From: Ryuthela nishihirai | Lineage: Eukaryota > Arthropoda > Arachnida > Araneae > Heptathelidae | DNA: 64,000 bases | Assembly (NCBI GenBank): GCA_038380435.1 | Contig: JAWZYU010000017.1 | Coordinates: 22,629,283 to 22,693,282, forward strand | Direction: 5' to 3' | Shown: one piece after another, positions 34,801 through 46,800 of the stretch | Layout of the letters: every line of letters begins with the position of its first letter | How positions within the stretch are numbered: the stretch's first letter is position 1 | The notes under the pieces: generated by a model | The model's database searches: none | Seen by the model: the letters and a program-made list of their open reading frames with translations, nothing else | Told to the model about the DNA's origin: nothing | Translations under genes and position numbers: made by a program

Positions 34801-37800
34801 TGGTTGATTGTGAAATCATATGGTATACCAGACAAGTTAGTTAACATAATGAAAACTCTCTATAATAACACTGAGTCGTGTGTGAGAGTTGGTAAGGCTT
34901 GTAGCAATTGGTTTAGCAATACTTCTGGTGTTCGACAAGGGTGCATTTTGTCTCCTTTTCTCTTTAGTTTGATTATTGATTATGTTATGCGAAATTCACT
35001 TCAAGGGAAAGATTTTGGCCTTAAATGGGCTGGAGATACGAAAATTTCTGATTTAGATTATGCTGATGATTTAGCCCTTTTTTGGCAAATGATGTTGATG
35101 AGATGAACTCTTTCATTCGAGCTGTTGATGAGACTGGTAGTAGAGTAAGTTTGGTTATAAACAGAGAGAAAACTAAAGTGATGAAAATTGGTCAGGCAGG
35201 CTGTGATTCAGTTAATCTGAATGGTTGCAGTCTTGAGCAGGTGTCACAGTTTAATTATCTTGGGAGCTATGTAACAGATAATGGTGATGTGCTGCATGAG
35301 ATTAACAGACGAATAGGGATTGCTGCCGGGACTTTTAAGAATCTATGGAGAGTGTGGAGAAATAGGCGTATACACCTAAAGACTAAAATTAGACTATATA
35401 ATAGTTTGGTTCTTTCTAGGGTTAGTTATGGTAGTGAAACTTGGACACTTTGCAAACAAGATAACAGGAAACTAGATGCTTTTGATTCCAGATGCTTACG
35501 CAGTATCTTGGGCATTAGGTGGTTCAACTTTGTAACTAATGATGAGGTTAGGCAAAGAGTTTGCAACCTCCTTTAAGCAGCATATTGTGCAGAGAGAGAC
35601 TCCGTTGGTTTGGCCATATTGCCCATGTGAATAATTATAGATTGGCGAATAGGGTTATGAACAGTGTGCCTAAAGGCCTAAGAAAGAAGGGGAGACCTAG
35701 GATGCGGTGGGCAGACAATGTTAAACAGGACCTTGTTAGAATTGGTGTGCAGTGGCCAGATGCAGTAGATGTAGCTCAGGATAGACTTGCTTGGAGAACT
35801 AAATTGCACAGTCTGGTTGGACCTCCATAGCCCATGGCTGCTTGAGGATGATGATGATGATGGTTGCTAAGCACCAAAAATTGAAGAAAATATATATTTA
35901 CGTAGGTAAATATTTTAAAGTATATGGTATATATATATATATTTACATATTTCAATATATATTTCTTGTTTTAAATTCAGTTCAGAGAATGATGCATTAT
36001 TTTGAAGTTCACATGTAACATTCAGTAATATATGTTTGAAATAAAATATCAAATCTCTAAAAGTACTGAAATCAGAAAATATTTTGTTCTGTAAAACATT
36101 GCAAAGGAATTTAATAGACTAATAAATATCTGTAAAACATTATTATAAGTAGACGAATTCATACATTCTGAAATAGATGAATATATTATATAGTATTTAA
36201 TGCACATATGCACATAAACTGTATGAACTGAACATAGCAGCACCAATGTAATACCAGTGCAACTTTTTTGAAAGATGTAACAGTCAATGTAGTTAAAATA
36301 AATGTACTTAAATATCAGATAAATGAAAGTTCAGTAAATAGATTTTGTATGAAAGAGAAAATCAAATATCTGTGAAACTTGATTGTAGTAGATGAATTTC
36401 TACATTCTGAAACAGATATAAGCCACTGCTTTAGGTGCATGTTCTCATAGCATAGTTTGTAAAATGCTACAAAGATGTTGGAAACTTGACTTACTACTTT
36501 GTAATAGGCAACAACAATGGCTCTCCATTTTATTTATAAAATAAGACAAAATGTACTTGTTACAAAGTCAAAGAACTAGTTCTAAATAAATTTTCAAAGA
36601 TTTTTAATGCAGAAAAGTAAACAAGTTTAATGACTTTTAATATTTATGCTGTAAGTTTTTGAAACCTGTAATTCATTGCTTCCAAACTTCTAGGTTATTA
36701 TGCTCTGTGTAGAGGAGTGCCTTCCATCATTAAAATAATTCTTTGAAATTGATAAAGCTTAAGGTCTATATTGTTGGGTTGGGTTGTTTTACCTCTGAGC
36801 GGCACTTTTTTGCACACCATGGGCTAAATGGCCAGGTCATATGGACCCCGTAGGCTCAGAGAAGGTTGGGGGAGGGAACCCACTGGAACAGCTGTTGGGA
36901 GACAGATGGTAGCCTCCCGTCAAGGCCATCCAGCGTGTTCTTTAACGTGCACAGGGTATGGCTCTCCCGCACACGGGCCACGGCTTAACATCGATGCCGG
37001 CCTTTCCAAGCCCATCGGTGTCCCCTACTGACCATGGGCAGGACAGGGAATTTTGCGGAGATAAATCTCAACGCTGACCCAGCTGGGACTCAAACCTGGG
37101 AACTACAGATTACGAGCCTGGCGCGCTACCGACTGAGCCACCCCTGCCCGGTCTATATTGTTATTCATATTAAATTTAATATTGGGATATGGATGATTAT
37201 GTGATATAATTATCAATAAGTTTTCTAACAAAATTTATTTTTAAGCATTATATAATGATATACCTGACAGAGCCTACCTCTCACCACCTTCAACTTCAAA
37301 CAATCGCCTTCAAATATCTTTCTGACTTCTCTAACACCTTCCCAACCCACAAGAGACTTACTGAGTTGCATTCTGTTCCTGCAAGAGCCTTTATTGAATG
37401 CAATGTGCTTATGAGAAGAAAAAAAGTGGGCTCCACTACAAGTATGATGACAGCAAGAATTGTAGATGCAGCATTGCTTTAAGTCATGATATGTGGAAGC
37501 TCTATACTTAAGTCAAAGATCATATTTCTTTCCATTTGAGAACAATTCTTCCTCTGCTTTCATGTGGATATTTTTAAGTGGTGGGGGCAGAAAGGTTAGT
37601 GTGAAACCCTTAAATATCTTTAACTTAAAATGAGAGGAAGTTATATGCCAAATTTGGTGAGCATAGCTTTTACTGTTTAAGAAATATCCATTTTGGTTAT
37701 TGTATTTTTAGTGGGGGGGGGGAGAAGGATGAAGAAGATTTTTAAATAAAATGGGCTTAAGAAAAGGAGGAAATTAAATATCATTTTTAGATAATATCAT

Positions 37801-40800
37801 ATTGCTATTACAGTAATCTGTATTAGATAATAAAATTAGATTTTCAGATTTCCTCTTATATCATCAAGCTATTATCATTTTAAATATGTTGTTATATTAT
37901 TTTAAAATGATCTTGTTCCCCAAAGTTTCAGTTATTCTGTTAGAGTACCATATGAGAAAAAAAAAACATCTTACATTGCTTTAAGTTATGGAGAGAGCTA
38001 TATACCGAATGTAGTGTTCTTAGTTTTTACCATTTAAAAGTTCTTGATCAACTTTTTGTTTCCACAAAAAAGTTTGTGTCTCACTTGTGGCCCTCTTTTT
38101 ACTCCTGACTTAAAATATATATTTGCTCATTTCTTAAACAATGCTTTATTACACAGAATCAGAAAGAATTCAATTTAACTAGTTTTTTAAATTAATTAAT
38201 GACAACAATTATTTTCAGTAATCACTAATGTGAAATATATAAATACACTGGTTTTTACCTATCTTCCTATTGCTTTTCACTTGACATTTGTCAGTTTGTC
38301 AGTTTATTGGTTTGTGGATTTGTCGAAACAGTTGTTCCACCATATCTTTCGAACACGCTGCAGAAACTTAATGATTTATGTTAATGAAAGCTTCTGATCT
38401 GGGGAATTCATAGGCTATAAGAAATTGACCCCTTGTGCTTTCTTCTCCCCTAAAAAAGAGGAAATATGAAAACTATTTTTCTGCTATATCTCCAGAACAT
38501 GAGTGTTGAAAGTAACAAGCTATATGTGAAATGAAAGTTTCTGATGCAGGGAATGTCTTAGGCTACATAAATATTGATCACCCATGCTTTCTTCCCCCCT
38601 GAAAAAGGGGAGGGATATGAAAATGATTGTTCCTCTATATCTCCTGAACAAACACAAGTGTGGAAAGAAGCAAGCTATGTGTCAAATGAAAGCTTGTGAT
38701 GCAGGGAGTGTTATAGGCCATAAAAAAATTGACTGACAGTATTTTCTTCCCTCCTAAAAAGAGGAAATAATGAAAACGATCATTTCCCTATATCTTCTGA
38801 AGGTTAGTGTGGAAAGTAACAAGCTATGCATTAAAAGAAAGCTTGTGGTGTAGGGAATGTCATAAGCTACAAAAAAATTGACCCCATGCTTTCTTTCCCA
38901 CTAAAAAAGGGGAAAATACGAAAATGATTGCTATACTGTATCTGCTGAATGCGAGTGTAGAAAGTAACAAGCTATGCGTTAAATGAAAGCTTCTGGCACC
39001 AGGGAGTGTCATAGGCTATAAAAATTAACACCCCTGTGTTTCTCTCCCTCTAAAAAATGGGAAATATGAAAGTCATTTTATTATATCTTCCAAACGCAAG
39101 GGCCTACAGTTACGAGTTACATGCCAAATGAAAGCTCATATGATGACCCTTGTAAAATGTTTCGAATTTTTATGCCAGTATTCTCCCCCCCCCCTGATAA
39201 AAAAGGGGGGAGTGGATTTTTGTTAGGTTAGACCTTTAACGAGTCATATCTCAAATTAAAACTTGTGATGTCTCCAATGTCATGGGCTACCTCAAACACA
39301 ACTCCAAAAGGGAAGAAAAATGTGGTTGATGCTTATGAGTCATGCATCAAATGAAAGTTTTGAAGGTAGGTGTTTTTAGCGACAAAGAAAAAAATATAAA
39401 TAAATTAAAAATTACCTATCTTTCTATATGGGCCATAAAAAGTAGAAAATGAACCTGAAGCATATTGATGGTGCAATCAGTCAATGAGTTCGTATTTACT
39501 TCGTAGGAAGATAGGGCACCGATTTACCCACACGAGATTGCCAGCACCCTATCTTCCTTTGACATGAATTCAAACTCAGTGACTGATTGCACCATCAATA
39601 TATGCAGTAGATTTATTTTCTACTTTTTAAGGCCCATGTAAGATGATGGGTATTTTTTAAATTTTTTAATTTATTTATTTTAATTACTAATATTAAGACT
39701 ATGGGAAGTTCAACATGATCCACACTGGATCTAGTTGATCCCAACAGGTTTACACATAGCAAATAATCTTCCTCTGCCTGAAGGGAAAGTTCATACGAAG
39801 TTTGTTGCCTCTAACTCTTGAGAGGGCTGTACACAAAGAAGAAAGGAGAGAGACTTCTTTATATACAAGATTTGTGTGTTTCCATAAAGAAATAAACATT
39901 AGTGATAGGATGCTTGTGCCCATTATATATATATAAACTCTTCATAGACAAGCACAAGAGCAAGAAGAGTATTGAAATCATTCACAGATCTCTTTTCAGC
40001 TGAAATGTATTTGGAGGACATATAAGGTTTTGATTTTGATCGTTGAGCAAATAGTTGTATAAACCTAATATTAGTTGAATTTCATCTGCTCTTATGTTTG
40101 AAATATGGCCCAAAAAGTTTTACACTATGCCAGTAGCCTTCAACTATCATGGGTGATAAAGACATTAATAATTTCTTTGGAATTACCTCAAACAGTTACT
40201 TTCTTAGTTGGGACATTATTTTTGTAAATTATTTTTTCTGAGACATTATTTTAATTTTCCATTTCTAAACAAGTAAAATAATAATAATGGGCAACTGATA
40301 ATAGGTAAAAATAAACTTCATATTATTAAATGTTTTATTTTTATGCTTCAGGGATGCCCAAACTGCAGAGGTAAAAACAGAAGCTCAGCAAACTGCATAT
40401 GATGCATGGACACAAGTACCAGTGAGAGGCATATACCTCCCTACTCATTTAGACAGAGTTATTGATGTTACAGATAATTATGTTTCTGCTGATGTCATTA
40501 ACCAGAGAAGACTAGAAGCTGTAAGCATGTAAATGTTCTTTTTCTTTACTGTTTTATGTTGAGATATTTTCATATTATAGCTAAATAATAAAATTCAATG
40601 AATAAGAAGTAATATTCATAAACCTTGAATGATAAAGTTGAAAGTACTCTTTTCATGCAAAGAATTAATGATGGCCATGGAGCTCATATGATTAAAAGTT
40701 ATGGAGCAACCTGTTGATGAAGACTTAAAGGGCAGAGTTGCACAGACAAAGAACTTAGTGAAAAAAAATGCTTTTTAGCAGGAATGGATCATTTCCTGAT

Positions 40801-43800
40801 AACATGTCAGGTGCTCTAATCAAGTTATCTTTCCACTGCACATCTTTCAGATAAAAAAGAACTTTGATGTTCCTCACCAGTGTACACCACTTCTTGGGTT
40901 AACAGTTTTAATCTAATCTGTTATGTAAAAAGTGTGCTTTTAGTATTGTACAATAAATGTTTTATGCAATTTTTTTTTATTATTAAAAGCAATTATGATC
41001 AATTTTACTTGCATACAACACATTTTTATCAACATGGACCAGTGGCATAGAAATAACTATTTGGGACCCATATTCGAATACTTAAGCATCCTTCGTACAG
41101 TCTGATTTATGCCACTTTCTCCATATAGATGAGATACCATAAACCATATTGGGAATACTGTTGTATATTTGTAACATGTTAATACAATTGAAAATTGGGT
41201 ATTAATCTAAACATGTTAATTTGACACGTTTAGATTAATACCAAATTTGTTTCAGTTTTTTAGGTAGAAAATGAATCTCATGGCACTCTCAACATGGTTG
41301 TGCTAAGATGCTGTATTGCTCCAAAGATTATTAACTTTTCAAGTTGGACCTTTTGTCTGATCCAAATTTATTCAAAATTCTGGATAGCTGTATCAGGCGC
41401 CAGGCAACAATAGCTTGCCAAATAAAGTTGAAAATGAAGGGTTCGTTATGTATATAGCATTACTTATCGAGTAAGAATTCAAAAAGGATTGTCAAGTTTA
41501 ATTAAAGTTTAAATCTAATAAAAAATTAATTAATGTTGTTCAAGAGAAAAATAGCAAAAATTCAAAAGTTTCTAAAACAAACAAAGCTTATTTCCAAAAA
41601 ATTCAAAGACTCACCCAATTCAATACAAAAGTTGGAGTATTAACAACTCACATCTATCTAAATCTCCTACTTTTCACAATACTTCTGACTCCTACCTCTC
41701 TGCTACTCACTACACAAAATCTACCTCTCCACTACAATACTACATCTCCACTCTGTGACCTAATGTCACCACTCTACTAACTCTCATTCTACTCTGTGAC
41801 CGAATGTCACTTAGTTATAACATGCGTACAAATCTGACACGTCTTTTTTAATTGGGAAAGTCTGAATAAGGAACTCCCATTGCACCGTAACGTTTAATGA
41901 ATGAATGACACATGTCTATTGCATGTCGCAAAAGACATTTGCATAATCTGACGATTGCGCTAGCTATGACGCAAGAGGGGTCGTGTCCTACACGCACACT
42001 TTAGCAGTTGATAATCAAAAGGTCGGAGTTGTGCATGCGCAACTCCTATGCTCAGAAATGAGAATTGCGATCAGTCCAAAAAAAATGAAATAATCCCCAA
42101 AATGATAAATATAACATAAATAAAGCAAAACTGGTTAAGGAAATGTAAAAGTGAATGGGTGGACCATCACAATGCAACTTAAGTCTTTTAGGAAAAACTA
42201 ACAAGTATGAAGCTAATATGCTGTTTTTCTTTGCCCTATGACATCAATAGTTCAAATGAATATATATGAAGGTTTTGATGTTTTTACAGTGCATTCTAAG
42301 CAGAGGTGTTGAATACTGCCATATAATGGAAAAAGGTTGATTTGGAACCTTTGCCAAGTACCATGATTTTTTTTAAAATTTAGTGTAGCTGAATTTACTT
42401 GAATATATGTAAAATTGAATAAATAAATTTTAAAAACATTTAAATATTTACACTCTTTTTGAGAGGCCTTGGCTTCAGCTGATGATAATTAATTTTTGAA
42501 ATGTACATTTTTCTTTTATATTCTCTTAATTGTTATAATTATCAATGATTTTAGGTTTAACTGACCTATCATAATCACAAAAAATTTTAATTACATTTTG
42601 AAAATGACCATTCAGTTATTGTACATGTAACTGATGTTGCTAAAAAACATTGCTATCTACTTTTTTTCAAAGATATCAATAAGATTTCAAAATGAATTAA
42701 ATTAAAAAAATTATTGTAACACTTGAAATATGTTCATTTAAGTAGATGCTAAGACCCTTTTCACAATTTCTGAGGGTTGACTACCAAAGTAATACTTTCA
42801 GGGTCTAGCCCAGGCATGGCCAACATACGGCCCGCGGGCCGGATTCGGCCCGTGTAATGAATTTATGTGGCCCACGAACAATTTTTCAATATTAGCATTT
42901 AACTTATAGTAATTAATCGAATGAATTCTTGATACTTCTATATTTTTTAAAAAAGATTCCATTATAAAGAATTAAAACTTTTATACTCATCTGTACTCGA
43001 TATGATCTGTTTGATGATTGAATCATTTACATTTGGAGGCTGTGTTAAGAATAGCTACTACAAGTATAGAACCAGATATTAAAAAAATAATAAGCGATGC
43101 AAACCGCCTCAACACGTCGCATTAGTTATTATGTTAATTTGTTGTATTGATTTACTTACAATTATTCATTGATTTACTTACAATTATTCATAAACAAATT
43201 TCATAATAAAATTTTATTTACTTAAAGAAATAAGTGTTTTGCTTAACATTTTTCAATCTTAATATTTCGTCCGGCCCGTGAAAATATTTTCTTTTCCAAT
43301 CCGGCCCGGGGGCAAAAACAGTTGGCCATGCCTGGTCTAGCCTGAAAAACTGGTTTACGTCCAGAGAGAGCCTCAGCTATTTTTTCACTATACTCAGCCA
43401 AACTCAAAATGGATTTTTTTTTTTGCCAGATAACTAATGAAAGGAATTATGGCATATTAAAGTAAGTTTAAGGCAGAAAAAATAGCATAAAAGGAAAAAA
43501 ATATAGACATTTATTTCATCAATCCATAGTAAATACACAGATTATCTGTAGATATATATTCAATAAATAATTATTTGAAAAAAACTACTGCCAATTTTTT
43601 AAACAAATAACTAGTCAACAGAAAAGGTCATTCTATGTATCAAATTAAGCAAATTTTAATTCTGAATTTTATGAAAATAAAAAATTTAAATAAAGTTGCA
43701 AATTTTTCTCACTGTTAGCAATAATATTTTTCAAATAATTATATGTACTTCATAATTGGTTTCAAAATCCTCTGATTTTAAAAATAGTTTTTGTTCAATT

Positions 43801-46800
43801 TTCAGAATTTCAAAACTAAGGAAAAATTATTTTGCAGTAGTTCAGATCAAACTTGTGAACTTAAATCAGGAGGTTACTTGAATATAGAAAAACGAAAACA
43901 AGCAAATTGTTCTTTGCTGTACGAAAATTAAAATAGAGAAATAAATATGCCCTCCAGCAGCTGCTTATCACATCGAAAAAAATGGCGATCATATTTTAAT
44001 AAATTATGTTTATCACAGCTTAATAAAATGTTCATTAAGTGAAAAATGTAAGTATTATTTTTCAAACTTGAATTATATATTTTTATAAGATACATGCAAT
44101 AAAATTTTCAAATGAAAATTTCTAGTTTTTAAAGACAGAGTTTTAAGTACTAAAAACTAATATAGCTGATTCTGGCCTTTCATTTTGGATTCTGTCAACA
44201 TGTATAATCAGCTGGGACCCTGGAAGGGTTAAAAGCAAAAATAATTATACACTACAGGAATGAATGTGATTTTTTTGTACTATTCTTTGTTCTACTGGAG
44301 CAGAATTTTGCACTCGAGGGCACAACATTGTCAGGAAGTTTTTCAGGGAAGGGCAAAAATAAATCAGTGTATCAAGATAGAAATATTTAGATTAAGCCAT
44401 TCATTAATGAGCACTTATGTGAATACAGCAATCATGCATATATTCTGCCATAATATAACTAAGGATGCCTGAAATTAAAATGAAGAAAAAAAAAAGTTTA
44501 TTATTGGAAATACATGTAAAAAATGTTTTTAATATTAATAAATTAAAATGAATGACATGCTTCCAAAGACAAAATGTAGAGAGAAAAACAAGGTTATATT
44601 TCATTAAGGAAAACTTAATTTTTGGTATACCTGATATTATTCAACATAAATGTCATATCCTATTTAATTCATCGTTTTTTTTTTTGTCTGAAATATTTAA
44701 ATATACGTGAAGCTACTTAATTCTATTAGTGACAATATGCTGAATTACAGATTGGATAGAAATTCTTGAATTAATTATGCAACTTGTCTAATGCAAGAGT
44801 TCCACATTTTGAAAATCAGTGTATGAATATGAGTAATAACACATTTCTTTACCTAAGGTTATTGTGATACAAAAATACTGGAGGAGATGGTTGGCTGAGC
44901 AAGAATTGAAGAGACTGAAAGAAGCCTATTATCGGCATCTTTTATGGGAGAAAGAAAGAGATTGGTTGAGACATAAAGAAGAAATTGATTGGTTGAATGA
45001 ACAACAGAGAAGAAGACTTGCTCCGTATACTAAAGAGGATTTTATGTTACTCTTTAGTGATCTGAAAAGTAAGAATAACACCTTTAAACTCTTAATGTCA
45101 CCAATACATAATGTTTGTATTTTCATTCTACTTATCCCTCAACTAATTTGTGATATGTGAAAAAAAAGTTGTGTAATTTTTCATTTATTATTCTAATGGT
45201 AATCATGCTTAATGGTTCAAAGCTATTTATCATATTTTAATGTTATGTAAAAATGATTTTCAGTAAGCAAATACCTTTCTATTTTGCTTGCAGTTATATT
45301 AAGAGTTCCATCACTATATGACCAAAAATGTTTACACACTTGCTTGTTATTTGAATAGAAATCCACATTCAGAGTTCCCTTAACTTTGAAAATAATCTTT
45401 TTATGAAAAAAAAAAAAGGCCTTTGATAATAAATTGGAGATTTTACTCAAATCTTTCTAAATCTTAAGCTTCAACAATATTTATTTAATATTTAAAAGTT
45501 TTTGAAGTTGGAACATTGAACAACAGAAGTTGATGTTATGATCATTCTAAATACTTTTCTTCAAAATTAATAAAAACTTTATACAAAAAGTTTGAAATTG
45601 CATTTATGTTAGCAAACAATTTATTGTAACAGTTATTATATGTCTAAAATTATAAATATTCACAAAATATAATATAAAAAATCTTTTAATCCTTTAAAAA
45701 CACTGTATAAAATATTTAGATATTATTTTTAAAAACTTAATGTTTATTTCCCATTTAAGCTAATGCCATTATTTATTATTAGAGCTTAGACCTAAAATGC
45801 AGGTTAAAATGGAATGATAATGCTAATAAAACATATGATTGTTTATAATCTCACTGTTTAAATGTAAAAATTGCAACATACAATATATAGTATATAAAAT
45901 CTTTTAATCCTTTAAAAACACTGTATAAAATATTTAGATATTATTTTTTTAAATTTAATGTTTATTCCCCATTTAAGCTAATGCCATTATTTATTATTAG
46001 AGCTTAGACCTAAAATGCAGGTTAAAATGGAATGATAATACTAATAAAACATTTGATTGTTTATAATCTCACTGTTTAAATGTAAAAATTGCAACATACA
46101 ATATATAGTATAAAAAATCTTTTAATCCTTTAAAAACACTGTATAAAATATTTAGATATTATTTTTTAAAATTTAATGTTTATTCCTCATTTAAGCTAAT
46201 GCCATTATTTATTATTAGAGCTTAGACCTAAAATGCAGGTTAAAATGGAATGATAATGCTGATAAAACATTTGATTTTTTATAATCTTACGGTTTAAATG
46301 TAAAAATTGCAACATACAACCTGGAATGAGCATTGACTTCTTTTCTCCTGCTCCCCAATATATGAATGTACAGTCAAATCCACCCATCATGTAGTTGATC
46401 TAATTAGAAAAATTCTGGTATCACTGAATACTACTTTCCACTCATTTGATGTTATGTCACTGTGTCCAAACACACCCATTTTGGATGCAATGATACAACT
46501 CAAATCAATGTGGTTGGTGGCTACCAGGTCCACCACCTCAAAGTGTTCAGTATATGTGAGGCACTGGATCTGGTCATTTCAATAATTATTTTCAGGTCAG
46601 TTGTTAGACATGGGTCAAGACAGAGAGCATCCCAATGGGTGCTTTCCTCTCTGGTCTCATGGCTGACGTTGTCATGTTCCATGTAGAAACTGGCACCTTG
46701 GTCAAGTATGTATGTAAACCATTTTTTATATCCAATTATATTGACAATATTTTAATTTTTTGTAATTATGATGAATTACAATTGCTACTGCAAACTTTCA

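Larger units (their letters stand above)
32283..35870 (+). mobile_element. LINE copy B, nearly full length (3.6 kb)
   Basis: Starts with the family 5' end AATGGTAGCTAGGTAGTCAC. It has a ~680-bp 5' region, an apurinic endonuclease and a reverse transcriptase, and ends GGCTGCTTGAGGATGATGATG. The gene order, with an APE-type endonuclease related to craniofacial development protein 2-like LINE products, marks a non-LTR retrotransposon of the APE group. The clade (RTE/BovB-like versus Ingi-like) is not settled by eye. No target duplication is obvious. Confidence 0.9.

Noticed and set aside
37255..37482. 75-codon frame in IQUB intron 2 as a coding exon
   Set aside because: No splice sites in phase and no recognisable motif; IQUB exons 2 and 3 already join perfectly across it.
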